Source: Chara braunii (taxonomy: Eukaryota > Streptophyta > Charophyceae > Charales > Characeae). From it: a stretch of 64,000 bases of DNA. Every line of letters begins with the position of its first letter. Within the stretch, counting starts at the first letter, position 1. The position numbers were made by a program, and so were the translations under genes. Below the pieces are notes generated by a model. The model was not told the origin of the DNA. It searched no databases and was given only the letters and a program-made list of their open reading frames with translations. This document shows, in pieces, positions 22,410 to 34,654 of this stretch. Location: assembly GCA_003427395.1 (NCBI GenBank), contig BFEA01000009.1, positions 5,442,467 through 5,506,466 on the forward strand. The letters are read 5' to 3'.

Positions 22410-22550
22410 ACATATGCCCGAACTTACCTTATGGAGGAAAAATTTGGGTATTGTGAAAAACTAAAGGAGGAAGTACGCACGGGAATCTGCGTGGATGGTA
22501 TTCCCGCCATGTTATGCTTGGTCTATAACTTCTGGTCTGGGGATTGGTAA
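22410..22550 (+). pseudogene. 3' fragment of ORF1a of element 2, cut by element 1
   Basis: From the first base after the LTR tip an open frame runs to TAA at 22,548-22,550. It matches the C-terminal end of ORF1b: YCEKLKEEVRTGICVDGIP here against YWERLKAELRIKACVDGIP there, followed by LVYNFWSGDW against MVYNSWTGDW. The 5' part should lie beyond the left end of element 1. Function unknown. Its existence shows that ORF1 was present in at least two tandem, diverged copies. Confidence 0.65.
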
Positions 22551-22929
22551 CGGTAAGTGAAATTGAAGAAGAAGAGAGAGAGTTTGTATTCCAAGAATGA
22601 TAGGAAATAATGTTGAGATGATAGGAAAGCATGAGGGACAAAGAGGGGAAGATGAGGAAGCTGAAGGAATACATTTACCTGCCTAAGTTGTCAGGGGTGG
22701 AAGGAGTAATTAATGAGTAACTGAGAGGAAATAAGGGTATGACATAAAGAGATAGGAAACCTTATGCTAAAAACGTTCATGTCTCGAGTAGGATTAAGAA
22801 AGAGAATAGAAAATTATTAACTATAATGGAAAGGATATGTTGCTACCAAATAGGACTTATGCATAAGTATTGTGTTTTTTTTTTTGTCTCTTCCTTTTGC
22901 ACCACTCTGGCCACCGGAGATCGCCCAAA
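22551..22929. other. Spacer between ORF1a and ORF1b
   Basis: A/G-rich sequence with many short frames and no recognisable domain. A T-run at 22,870-22,890, followed by pyrimidines, precedes the ORF1b start. Confidence 0.5.
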
Positions 22930-23706
22930 ATGTCGTACGCCAATCAGGGATTTGGGGTTGAGCTACCTGTTCATACTCGACAAGGGTTGAAAATGTCATT
23001 ACCTCGAGGCCTAAGTGAACGGGAAGAAGAAATCACCGCATGGTGGGGCACCTCGATCCGGCCTGAAGCGTTTATATGGGCAGAAATTGGGCACACCCCA
23101 GATAGAGAAAGTATAATAGTACGAGCAACCTTGTATCTTTCGTCGCATCTATGGAGGATGCATGGGGTAGACCTGGCAATAGGACATAGTCAACCCCTAT
23201 CACGATACATCTTAATTGCCGGGAAAGTCCTTGAGGACAAAATCAGAAGGACAAGATGGGGGGAATTCCGACCAGTCATACCAATGATAGAAGCGAAGTG
23301 GACATCAGATTTTGTGTATCTCACCGACTATATAGTAGTCACTCTTCCGGACTTCATCATTCATGAAGTTTTCAAAGGACACGTGAACGTGGAACAAACA
23401 ACTTTGGCAACCCTAGCGGCTCCTCGGAGAGGATGTGAATTTTCCAAGCCTTAGACCCTTTATTGCCTATATTTGGAGATGGGACCAGAGTTGGTTAATA
23501 CGGACTTCGAGAAAATCCTATCCACGGTAAATGCTTATCTCCGTGTCCATTTCATGGAGCTAAGGCAAACGTATTGGGAAAGACTAAAGGCGGAGCTAAG
23601 AATCAAGGCATGCGTTGACGGTATACCTATAATGTTTGGGATGGTGTATAACTCATGGACGGGAGATTGGATGTCCGCCGAAGAGATTGGAAGGGTAGAG
23701 TGGTAA
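22930..23706 (+). pseudogene. ORF1b, unknown protein upstream of gag in element 2
   Basis: The ATG at 22,930 opens a frame (MSYANQGFGVELPV) that runs to TAA at 23,704-23,706 with one in-frame TAG at 23,452-23,454; about 258 codons. No domain is recognised. It is rich in aromatic and charged residues (EEEITAWWGTSIRPEAFIWA), with a compact end CVDGIPIMFGMVYNSWTGDW shared with ORF1a. No membrane segment or signal peptide is obvious. Some plant Ty3 elements (Ogre/Tat type) also carry an extra ORF before gag; whether this one is related is unknown. Element 1 has no room for it, since its primer site to gag distance is about 320 nt. Confidence 0.55.
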
Positions 23707-23982
23707 AGAAATCCGGGAAGATGTCTGGAGCCAATCTCATTTTGATCTTAAAATGACAGAGAGGTCGGCTCGGATATTTAAAACATAGTAGGGGTACTAA
23801 TTAAAGGCACATAAACTAGAAAGGTTAGTGGGTGCCAGTTGGTGAGAAAAAGAAGGTAGGAAGTTATGGAAAACAAGTTAGAATTGTAGGTTCAAAGAGT
23901 TTGGAATAACATCTTAGGGAAAGGAAAAAACTAAAAAGGAAAAAATAAGACGACCGATAGTAACCTGAAAATCCGTCATTGA

Positions 23983-25779
23983 ATGGGAGACGCTAATGGG
24001 AGAGGAGGACAAGGGTCCATAACCGCAGTTGAAATCGTGCAGTTACTAGATAATAGGAATGTCGAGAAGTCTCAGCTGCCCAGGATAGAAAGTTTCCCCT
24101 TCAAAGGAGAACGGGTGTCGCACCGGCTTGAGTTGTTGGAGCAAGTATTCAATCGACCAATACCGACGGAAAATTTCATCCAACTGTTTGAATACGTGTG
24201 GTGGGAATTTTCCCCGGAGATTGAAAAGATTGTGGTTGATGCCCAAGGAGAATGAAACAGTTTCAAGAAGGAGATGTAGAGAAAGTACAAGCTGGGAGAT
24301 GGGTCACCTACGATCGACTAGCTTCACAACATCAACATGAATGATTTCACTACAATAGGAGTTCTTGCAACAACCTTCGAGTAAATGGCGGAACGAGTTC
24401 CAGGACTTTCTGAGGAGATGCAGTGTGTTATCTTTCTGGGAAAATTTTCGGACTATGAGATCATGGAATTGACCTAGGGAGGTGCACCAGGACGAAAAAC
24501 GTTATGGGAGACAATAAAAAGAAACTTGGCATCTGGGGACTTGGACCAGGTGTTCCATCACCAAGTAAAGATGGAAAGGAAGAGAAGAAAGGAGATAGGT
24601 GTCATACAATGGGCAGACTCTGCCCTAGGAGGAGTACTGAGCAGTATGGTAACACAACTGAAAGAGTTGAAGGATAAGGTGGAATCAAGAAAAGTGATGG
24701 TTGTAGGACAAGCAACGAACAAAAAAAGATATGAAGGGAAAAATGAAGAGGACAAAGAAGGAAAGAAACCTGAGCAGATGGTACAGTCCAAGAAAGTCCA
24801 AAAGCAGAACCAAAATCAGGCATCAAGGAAGCAAGGAGCAGGAAAAGGGCAAAACTCGCAGCAAGTTGTGACACCAAATGTCCCAGGAGCACTCACCCCA
24901 ACATCTCAATTTAAGCCTTGGCCGGTGGTAGCTCCTATGGAGGCTTGGCCTAGCTACTACCCCGGGAATCAATGGTCGGGTTTCGGTCAAATTGGGATGT
25001 ATCAAAATTTGCCCCAAGTTCAGGAAGCTGGGGCAGGACCATCAGAAGGTCGAGGAGCAGATGGGGGTCCGTTGCAGCACGCTCTGCCGCCACAAGGTAA
25101 TCAAGGTCAAAATCGGTTTCAGGAGCAGGGGCATGGGCAGAGACATGGTAAGGGTAGAAATGGAGGACGAGGAAATGGTCAAGGAGGAAGAGGATTCGGA
25201 GGAAGAGGAAATGGCTGACAAGGAGGGAGTTAGGGAAATCAAGGAGGTGCTCAGTCCGAGAACTACAATCAGGTGATTTTTAATCAGATCAGACAAGGAT
25301 ACAACCAAGGTTATGGTCAAGGGTATGGTCAGGGTTATAACCAGAACTATGGTAGAGTATTTGAAAGAAATGATGAACAATGGAGCAGTCAAGGGGCCGG
25401 GAGAGGGTGGATAGATTACAACGAGTGCATATGTATGCATTGTACGATAAAAGGGCATACTGTGAAGATATGTCATGTTAAAAAGATGGACGAACAAGAC
25501 GGATTGATCACGTCAAGCATCAATGGGGATGCGTTCGATAAACGAGGGAACCGGATTGACCCGAACATCCACGAGGGCACAAGGAACGAAGCAATCAGGA
25601 TTGTGGGGCTCGGACCCAGCACCCCAACTATGTTTCGTATATGGCAAGAGAAAGAAGACCTATTTGTTTGGTTAGAGGAAATTGATAAGCCGAGTGACCA
25701 ACTAAGGAAGGGAGGAAAGATGAGTGAGGAAGAAAAAGATACCCCACTAATTGAGATTGAGCAGAAGAAGACGATGTAA
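23983..25779 (+). pseudogene. gag with CCHC zinc knuckle, element 2
   Basis: One unshifted frame from ATG 23,983 to the TAA at 25,777-25,779, about 598 codons, interrupted only by in-frame stops (for example 24,253, 24,277, and several up to 24,475; two more near 25,215-25,230). The capsid part matches element 1 gag (RVSHRLELLEQVF, then FEYVWWEFSPEIEKIVV). A Lys/Glu-rich stretch and a Gly/Gln/Asn-rich tract follow (about 25,080-25,370, with GRGNGQGGRGFGGRGNG and GYGQGYGQGYNQNYG). Next comes CMHCTIKGHTVKIC at 25,432-25,473, a perfect CX2CX4HX4C knuckle. After it, the line containing FDKRGNRIDPN is shared with gag2. It would coat and package element RNA. Confidence 0.8.
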
Positions 25780-26205
25780 GTAAATAGTCAGCGAAAGAAA
25801 GCTTAGGAAGGATGAAGGACATGATAGATAAGATGAGTAGATTAAATACAAGAATGACTAGTATTTGCGAGGAAGTAAAGGATCTAGAAATGAGAATGCC
25901 GCATGTATTCACCATGAGTCAGGGGAAGGAGGACGATGAGCTGAGAGCCCCTAACCCCAGAGCGCTGAGAGCCACTCTGGCTGCCGGGTGAGAAGCAGCC
26001 TACAAAGCTCTTAGAAACTTTGTCCCTCATACTGCACGAAAACCTAAGGGAAGTAATGCGCCCAAGGAACCAACCCAGACTCTTGTGTTGCCTCAAGGGG
26101 GAGCTTCCATTGATATAGAAGAAGAGGAGGAGGATAAAGATGAATTGCTGAGGGAAGAAGAGGATAAATGCACTGAACAGAGGGCTAAGAAATGAAAACA
26201 TGATT

Positions 26206-27308
26206 TAAGGAAGGAAAGCAAAAGACTGGGCAAAAGTCAAAGAAGGAGCCATTGAAGAAGGGCTAAACCTGGAAAATTTGGTAAACAAGCTTCTTGATGG
26301 ACATAATGAGTTGTTGAATTTGAAGGAGATTTTGACAACCGCACCGAAGCTCAAAGAGTTAGTAAAAGCAAAGTTGGCACGGAAGAGAGTAGCGACAGTA
26401 AGATTGGGTGATCTAATTCCCAACGAGGTGAACTGGACAATAACTGGAAGCAAGATGGACATAAAATTTTGTAGGAACAGGGTCCATTGATGTCAATATC
26501 AGAGGGAAAGGATGCCCTGGGATGGTGGATACTGGAGCAAAAATGAACATTATGAATTCAGAAACAACTGAGAGACTAGGATTGAAAATCGATAGGAGAG
26601 ATTATAAATACCTCGATGGGGCTAGCGGAAAATCAGGGTACATAGGTATTGCATCTAATGTAATCGTGAAAGTAGGAAGTGTTAGACTTCGCTCTTGTGT
26701 CTACATCATGTTTAGTCTGAATCTTCCCATATTATTAGGATGATCCTTTTTATCACGATCAGAGACCCTCATCATGAATAAGCATGACGAGACCATATTC
26801 GTGATTCTATATGATCTTTGCAAGTGGGAACTTCGAGGTCATTACCTTTAAAAATACAGGTCCCCATAGCTTGAAGAACCGCCTCAATGCTGGGTCATAT
26901 ACCTTTGAGGAGTCTGAGGATAGGAGGAAAGAACTAGAATGGGGATCTGATGAGGAAGATGAGGAAAAGGAAGGTGAAGGGTTAACATTGAGTTTGGCCA
27001 ACATTGACCAAGCAATGTACATGGTATCCGCTTATGCGATGGCGGAGCCTGAGGCAATTCGGGCCTTGGTTGACAAGCTGTATGATTACCTTGAAGGGGG
27101 GAGGATGAATTTGGTATACAGACCCCCCCTTCACGAGGAGAAAATGCAGGGACCATATGATGTTTTTAGGGGTGGGCTCAAGCAAGGGGGAAAAAGGAGG
27201 TACAAGACAGTAAACAAAAAGAGTCACCCACTTCCGGTCTTAGTAACACATGAAGGAGTGTACTATGAGCAAGAGAGAAATTTGATAACGCAAATGAGAG
27301 AGAAATAG
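26206..27308 (+). pseudogene. Protease region of element 2
   Basis: The N-terminal linker (26,220-26,487) is followed by a frame change and the retropepsin core. MVDTGAKMNIM has the canonical DTGA at 26,528-26,539, and LPILLG precedes a TGA at 26,741-26,743 where element 1 has Arg (CGA to TGA would explain it). A further frame change near 26,810 leads into an acidic linker with TLSLANIDQAMYMVS, matching element 1. The protease would cut the polyproteins. The active site is better preserved here than in element 1, but the gene is broken. Confidence 0.75.
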
Positions 27309-28830
27309 GGAACAGAGCCCTGCCGTATTAGCGAAGAGACCGAGAAAGACTTGATCATTGGCGAGCCTGATTTTTTGATCAAGCAGGAGAGGGCATTAGT
27401 GATCGACCTAATGAAAGAAAAACATTGTGCATATGCTTTTAACGATGAGCAGAGAGGGAGGTTGGATGTTGATAAGGTAGGGATGATCCGAATGCACACG
27501 GTTCCGCACCAACCTTGGAAAATTAAAGGGGTCAGGTACCCAAATCCCAATGATCAGAGAAGGGTTGTGGAATACCTTGATGGAAAGATTGACTCTCACG
27601 TGGCATGTTTTTCTAGCGGGCCTTATGCCTCACCATGGTTCTGCTTCATTAAGCCGAATGAGATACTCAGGTGGGTGCCAGATTTACAAAGGTTGAATGC
27701 TGTGACGGTTAGGGATGCTTGAGGGCTCCCCAAAGCTGATAAACTCTCTGAAGCATGTGCAGAAAGATATATTATCTCACCCATAGACCTGTACTCTGGA
27801 TACAACCAGTTTCTAGTTTATCCGGCCGATAGAACGATAACTGCAATATACACTCCAAGGGGACTTATCCTCATGAACATGGCACCCCAAGGATGGACGA
27901 ATGCGGTAGCCATGGTACAACGAAGTATGGTTAGGGTTATGCAACCGATTAGTCCGCAGATTACGGAACCTTATATCGACGATCTTGCAGTAAAAGGCCC
28001 AATAGTGAAAAATGAGCAAGAGGTTGCACCTGGCATAAGGAAGTTTGTCTGGGATCATGTCAATGATCTCAGAAAAGTGTTTGATCTGTTACAAGAGTAT
28101 AACCTCACGGCGAGCGGACCAAGTCCAGGCACTACATGAGAGAGACCACCATTTTGGAGTTTGTATGCAATGAGCAAGGTCGTCATCCAGACACCAGGAA
28201 GATGAATAAAATCCTTGAGTGACCTACGTCGTTCAGAAACATTAGCGAAGCGAGATGTTTCCTTGGAACATGTGGATTCTGGAGGATATTCATTGAGAGG
28301 TTTGCTGCTAAGACTGAGCACGTAAGGAAGTTGGTAAGAAAGAATCAGGAGTGGGAACGGGGAGAGAAGCAGGAACAAGTGGTGAAAAATTTAAAGAAAG
28401 AATTTGAGGAAGAAGGTCTCGTGCTGGGGATCCTAGACTATGAAGCCGTTATAGAGCGACCGTTTATCACAAAAACTGATGCCGGACCCACTGTCTTGGG
28501 AGGAGTTCTGATACAGGCAGATCTTGAAAGGAAAGAAAGGCCTTTGCGTTTTGAGAGCCGAACGCTCAATACTAACGAGCAGAACTATTCGCAATTCAAA
28601 AAGGAGGCTCTGACCGTACAACACTGCCTACGTATCTTTAGACACTACCCCAACAGAAGAAAAATTGTCATGAGGATAGATCCGACCGCTCTTATGTATT
28701 CCCTCAAGAATGTTTCACCCACGGATCCTACAATCGCCAGATAACTCACATACATCTGGATATTCGATTTTCAGATGGAACATATCCCAGGAAACAAGAA
28801 CAAGGCTGATGGGTTAAACAATATAGAATG
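27309..28830 (+). pseudogene. Reverse transcriptase-RNase H, element 2
   Basis: In-frame with the preceding linker across TAG at 27,306. Blocks match element 1: GPYASPWFC, WVPDLQRLNAVTVRDA, SPIDLYSGYNQF, and PYIDDLAVKGP with YIDD at 27,972-27,983. Stops fall at 27,720 (TGA) and 28,137 (TGA), with a frameshift before 28,331. RNase H follows (KTDAGPTVLGGVL, KKEALTVQ, RIDPTALM, NKADGL), with TAA at 28,742 where element 1 has Trp and TGA at about 28,829, again Trp in element 1. Non-functional copy. Confidence 0.85.
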
Positions 28831-29171
28831 AGAAAAACCTGTAAATGCCAAGGAGGAAACGCCACCAGTAGATACATTCTTGGACGAAGACAATATGCAA
28901 CTTCATGTAAACTCATGAAAACTTAGTATCAACGACAAGGAAGCGAGAAGAGGAAAGCGCATGTGGTTTGCACCATCAACTTTTGTGAAAATCGAAGGGT
29001 TGGTGTTGAAACCTTTCGTCGAAGAAGACCCATAGGGAGAAAGGAATGGAGAGTGGATGGCGGAACTGAATTTGGTAGAAAGCTACAGATTGACAGACGA
29101 TCCGGTAAGAATTGAGGCAGGAATAAGACAAGTGGATCAGCACCTACTGACGATGGGAAGAGTACATTGTC

Positions 29172-30550
29172 TTGTCAACTCGCTCCTACAAGTATGAAGA
29201 AGAGATAGTAAAGGCAGACGAGATAGTGTTGGGAGATGAACCTGAGTTTGATGAGGAGATGGAAGGAGAGAAGTTTGAGCAGGGTGAAATATCGAAAGAT
29301 TTCCGGGAAAACAAATATGACGGATTTCATTTAGAAATGAGACTTCTTCTCTCCAGCGATAAGCGAGAAAGGGATGTTAGTGAAAAGACGCTTCGCATGA
29401 GATATCACTATATAGTAAGGGGAGACTATCTCTTCATCAGGGATAAAAGGGGACGTCTTAGGAGGGTCATTTGTGGCAGAAATTGGCAAATTGACATTAT
29501 AGCAGCCCTCCATGATGGACTCGTAGGTGGTCACAAAAGTTTTGCCACTACCATCAAAAATGTGATCGAATTATACTTTTGGGAAGGTATATACGGGATA
29601 ATTCGAAAATACTGCGAGTCGTGCATCCATTGCCAAGTCAGATCTCCGATCAGATACAAAGAACATCTACATCCAAGGTATATCAAAGATGTGGGGGCAG
29701 TGATCCACTTGGATCTTCTGGCAATGCCATTGGGGATTGGAGGGTATAATTATATCTTTGCTGCAAGAGATAACCTTACGGGTTTTGTTGATGAAAAAGT
29801 CATCCGAACCAAGACTGGAGCAGTCTTGGCTGATTGCATCAAAGAATATTACCTTCGATACCCCTTCGTGATAGAGTTTACGATGGATAGAGGGTCAGAG
29901 TTCACATGTGGAGAAGTGAAGGAATTGTTGGATGACCTTGGAGTAATCGTGAAATATACAACCAGGGCACATCCTGAGGCCAACGCACTAGTGGAGAGAG
30001 GTCACAGTACCATCACGAATTTATTGGCCAAATGGACAACTGGAAAACCGAATCTCTGGCCAAAGTTCCTGCGAACCATTTTTTTTGTTGAGAACGTCAC
30101 AGTAAGAAGGACTACAGGTTATGCCCCCGCGACGTTGTGGTATGGAAGACATGCTACTTTTACGATAGAAAGTTTCCTGAAAACATGGCGGAGACAGAAT
30201 CTTAATATAACCTGTCACTCGAAGAACTGCTTGACATCAGAGCAAGGCAAGTCAGTGTTACAGAAGAAAGGATTCAAGAGGCAGTCGAGAAGGTGGCTTA
30301 CAGTCGTGGGAAGGACAAAGAGAAATGAGACCGGCTTCCTCGCGTGAGAAGTGAACCATTGGCGATTGGGGACAAAGTGCTATTATACGATTCATCCCTG
30401 GAGAAACAATGGTCAAGGAAATTGGTCAAAAGATGGTTGGGACCCTACAGAGTCAGACGTCAGGAAAATCATGGAGTCTGCAAGCTAGAAGAAATGGACA
30501 GAACACCAAGACGAGATTGGGTTTCTGGGTCCAGGCTGAAGAAATTTTGA
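29172..30550 (+). pseudogene. Integrase, element 2
   Basis: A 391-codon open frame (29,172-30,347) plus a shifted C-terminal frame (30,344-30,550). The zinc domain has HDGLVGGH and CESCIHC. The DD35E core has HLDLLAMPLGIGGYNYIF, FTMDRGSEF and LVERGHST with exactly 35 residues between Asp and Glu. The GPY module (KRWLGPYRV) is in the second frame. All catalytic residues are intact, so this is the best preserved gene of element 2. A single frameshift near 30,340 separates the GPY end. No chromodomain is seen. It would insert cDNA into the genome. Confidence 0.88.
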
Positions 30551-30798
30551 ATGAGACAGTGGGTGAGTTAAAACTTGAAACTAAGATAAAACAACTTGAT
30601 CCCCTTAAAACACCTTGTGCTAGCATCATGGCGAATCTGACATTGTTACCCAGTTGCTAACACCGTTTTGCGCCTGCCAACCTCTTTTTCTTTTTCTGTG
30701 TGCAGGCACAATCCTGAAAAAAAAAGCGGCAATGACACAGAAGGGAGGCATGACAGAAACTTCATGCCAGTTTCTGCCAAAGGTTGCAGCAGGTGATA
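30551..30798. other. Spacer between integrase and gag2, element 2
   Basis: About 250 nt without a supported frame. It contains a pyrimidine tract and TGTGTGCAGG at 30,697-30,706, which resembles a 3' splice site. gag2 could therefore be expressed from a spliced subgenomic RNA. This is only suggestive. Confidence 0.3.
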
Positions 30799-32804
30799 AT
30801 GGATTCCGATGGGATGCCTGTGTACAAAAAGGGGGAGAATTTGAGGATATTCCTGAGAGAGTTTGATGAGTATGCATTCAGGAGGGAATGGGATACTCAA
30901 CTCATGTTACTTAAAGTGACCGGGTTGGGAGAATGTCGAAAAAAAATGGATGAAATTGTCTCGGATTGTCTTGGGTGGATGACCTTCAAGGCCGAAATGT
31001 GGGCTAAATATGGGGATTTCACAAGGGATGAGATCGAAGATAACATTCTCTTCAATGGTACAAATTTGGAAGACTCTGAGGATAGTATCGACCTTTGTGC
31101 AGAGAAAAGGGGACGGGAAGAATGAAATAAGTTGGAACAGTGAGAAAGGTCAAGAAGGATCAGATACCTGGGGATGATACCTTGTTAAGTTGAGGAAGGT
31201 TCATCCCCTGGATGTACAGCGGCAGAAGAAGAGGCAACTGCTTCAGGAACAGGGACTTTGGATAGGCAAGAGAGGAGAAAGGATGAGCAGAAGAGTCCAA
31301 AGGAAGAATGAAGGAGGCGACACATCTCCCCAACAAGGGGATGATAAGGCAAAGATTCAAGATGGCAGTGGCTCAATGAAGGAGGCTAAAACGCACAGAA
31401 AGGGGAAGTGCGTAGAAAAAGAGATGAAAGGTAATGACACGTCTCGAAAGGAGAAGAAGGGAAGTGAGAAGGTGAAGGAAGGGAAAGGAAAGAAAAAGGA
31501 TGAGGAGAGAGTTGAAGAGGCATAACCATCAGAAAGTACTGAAGCAACTACCTCAGAAAAACCTCCTAAGGAACAGGGATCAAGGAGGTTGACTGAGGAA
31601 GAGAGGCAGAAAAGGGAAGAAAACAACAAAGAATGGAGAAACCAAGTCGTTGTCCTGTTAAGAGAGAAGGGGTTGCTTTTGGACGCGCCCTTGAGCCTGA
31701 AGCTGGAAAAGGTACTGCTCTCTAAGATTGTGGTCAATTCCAAATTGGCCTTTGATGTAAACAAATTAATCCGGCTGCATGAGATGCTCAGAGAGGATTG
31801 TGAATGAATCCTTGAAGGAGAAGCAGAAGTGGCCGATAAGTTGAAAAAGGTGGAAGAAGGAAGAAGGGAGGAAGGAAGAAAAAAGGGAATTGGAAATCCC
31901 CATTCAGGAGCTCCAAGACAGGATAAAGGAGAAGACGGAATTACTCACGCAGGGGGTGGAAAGCCATGTCCCTGAAATTATGAAAGAAATTCAGAGATTA
32001 AGAGCGAGGGAAGACAAAAGGGGCATGCAGTGGATAAGGATGGAAAGGGAAGTGGAAAGTTTGAAGGATGAGGTAAGGAAGACAGGAGTTGAGCAAGGGA
32101 AGTTGAAATTGAAGGTTGAGACACTAAGTACTGCTCGTAAAACAAGAGCAAGGAGGTGGAGACAAAGAAAATGGAGAGGGGGAGGTTGAAAAAAAAGGTT
32201 GGTAAGCTGGAGGTAAAAATCAGCGAGCAGGGTAAGACAATTGAGTCTGAAAAGAATGAGTGGCAACAAGAAAGTAAGAAATGGGAAAAGAGATGGAAAG
32301 AGGTGGAAGAAGCGCTGGAGAAATCCAAAATGGATATTCAGGCAAAAGTCGAAACAGGAGACATTAAGGGGGTTGAGGACGAAGAGAAAAATCCGAGACA
32401 GGAAAGAGAAATGGTAAAACTTGATGATAAACAAGACAAGGAGGTAGTGGTTGAAATTTTCACCCCGCCCGGTGAAAATGCTGAAAGATCCCCGCTAGCT
32501 GATAACGGGACGAAACATTATAGAAAAATATCTTCTTGAACTGTTAATCGGGACGACATCTCAGGATCTGCCATTATCTGCAAAGAGGACAAAGGAGGAG
32601 GAAAGAAAATTATGTTGGTATTGTATGAAGGGGGTTCACATAGGAGATGAGTGTTCTGGATTTAAAATAGATTGGGCCAAGGGATTGGTTGACCTCGATG
32701 AAAACCACAGACTCATCGATAAAAGGGGAAACATGATTAAGAGAACCAAGGAGGGGTTCAGGGTCCAATTGTGTGAGCAATTGGGACTCACCTTAGAAGA
32801 TTAA
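30799..32804 (+). pseudogene. Second gag-like gene (gag2) of element 2
   Basis: The start taken is ATG 30,799 (MDSDGMPVYKKGENL). Part 1 (to 31,125) is capsid-like: LREFDEYAFRREWDTQLML, then GWMTFKAEMWAKYG, which recalls the gag line DWAKFKGEMHRRFKLGDG of element 1. Part 2 (31,190-32,539) is a very Lys/Glu-rich coiled coil in three frames (MKEIQRLRAREDKRGMQWIR, KKVGKLEVKISEQGKTIESE). Part 3 has CWYCMKGVHIGDEC at 32,613-32,654, a perfect CX2CX4HX4C knuckle, then GLVDLDENHRLIDKRGN and a stop at 32,802-32,804. The knuckle and the DKRGN line parallel gag of the same element, so gag2 looks like a diverged gag duplicate. Several frameshifts and stops. Confidence 0.7.
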
Positions 32805-34654
32805 AGTGAAACAATTTTTGAAAACTCTCTCAAGCATCTGAGACATCATTCTTATGTTTTTCTTCTCTCTGGAAAAGACATTGTATATTAGTGATTGAGG
32901 GTAGAATAAAAGAGTGTGGTGAGTGTGTTATTTACTCTTCTTAGAAATAATTACTGATAGGGTGTTTTTGGTCAGTCACAGAGTGTGTGCTCCATTTATC
33001 CACGCTCGTTAGTTTTCAAGAATTTTATTTTGTTCCTTATATTTTTCTGGCTCAACATTTGTACTCTAGTGATAGAGGATAGATGAGACATATGACTCAT
33101 TTTTGTCATGCGATTCCATGTTTTATTAAGGGTTACTTTGGTCTTATATTTTGTATTCAGTTAAGTTTCTTTGTTCTTAACTTATTTATGAGGTTTACCA
33201 ATGGTGAACATAAGCATTTTCACTTTCACAATTGAGATAGTCCGGTGTTTGGTTTTGATTGAGGAGATGTGGATCTTGGATATGCGTACAGTCTGTGCTA
33301 TCAAGTCTTGAATCAGGATGCTAAGAAAAACGCCTAAGAATTCAAGAACGATAGGATGAAATTGTGACCTGTACAGTCTGAAAAGTGCTTTGCATTTATG
33401 GTTAGTCTTTTCCATGTTTTATCTTATATGGTTATTTATGAAAGGGACATGAAAAAATCAAAAACTTTGATGCGTTTGAGAAACCCTGCGAATCAGGAAA
33501 ATTTATGCTATGTTTGAAATCTATGTTTTTTCTGCCTTCTGACAAGACAAGGAGTCAAACGATTTTTATACCTTTTTATGGATATTTTGGTTGGCTTTTC
33601 TATTGGAAAAAGATCCCCGAGACATGTGTCTGTCCAGCCTGTGATCGAGGTCTAGGAGGCACGACCCCTAAGTGGCTCTAGCGATGCCCATCGATTTGTA
33701 AAAAATATGACAATCATGTTAAATCATTCTTATTGATGAAATTGTTTTTCTTTCGTATATATATATTCAATGGGGTTGTTTACCCATTAAAAGATAAACT
33801 GACAAGGGGAGAGAATTTTTTTTTGGTCAAACTGATTTTCATATGTATATTTTTTTAAAATGATCATCCCTCATCCACTTTAGGAGGTCAGTCTGAGGGA
33901 CTTGAAATTACCAAGCCTATGGTGAAAAATTGACATCGTTGGGACGTAACTCCCAGCGTGGGCTGCTGACCAAGTATAACAAGGCAGCGGGCCTTCCAAG
34001 TACGGCCTGGAACTAAAACTTGAGGGGGGGGACTCCCTAATGATAGTATCGGTTCAGGTAGATATCAGAGGGATCAAGAGTCAGGTCTTAGATATTTTGA
34101 TAGGAAAATTTTCTCATGTATTGCGTAACCAATACGGGTACCACCATTAAGAATAACAGAATGGTGGGCCGTAGATTCGGCCTGATCAACCGACTATGGT
34201 GGGTTAAGATCAAAGTCGCCTGTCCCCTCGCATTAGATTTCGGGTGAGACGGTGAAACTTGACTTAGGTTAAAGACCCGCGTCCAAAGAGTAGGGTTCAA
34301 TTATGATTCCTAACTCCTCGGACACCCAACGAGATCCTGACTAATAAAGTCTAAAGTTGGGGGGGGGGGGGACTGTCATTATCTTCCTTGGTGACCTCTG
34401 TAACTGTAGTACAGATCCAGTATCCCCACTTTGAGTCATATGGAATAATCTTTCTTCGGTATTACAATTTTTCGGATATGTGGGAGACCCATGTTAAAAT
34501 CCTGGTAGTATGGATGCACGAAGGGAGACAGTGACGGTCGTCAAACCGTAACTTCATTCAGGAAATCGGATTTTGACAACTTGTCGCGGCAGAAGGTCTT
34601 TGTTTGCATTTAGATTTCCCAACGACGGGGACGTCACTTGGGGTCCGGGAAGAC
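32805..34654 (+). other. 3' untranslated region of element 2
   Basis: AT-rich to about 33,850, then more GC-rich blocks matching the element 1 3' UTR in reverse complement. A tRNA-like block lies at about 34,440-34,515 (ATGTTAAAATCCTGG). A G-run of about 12 is at 34,361-34,372. The last bases before the LTR (CACTTGGGGTCCGGGAAGAC) are the candidate polypurine tract. Confidence 0.6.

Noticed and set aside
23983-25779. Reassigned stop codons (TAG/TGA read as Gln/Trp)
   Set aside because: The host SDR-like gene needs only the standard code and ends at TGA. Related element copies have sense codons at these places, and TAA also occurs. Mutation explains it better.
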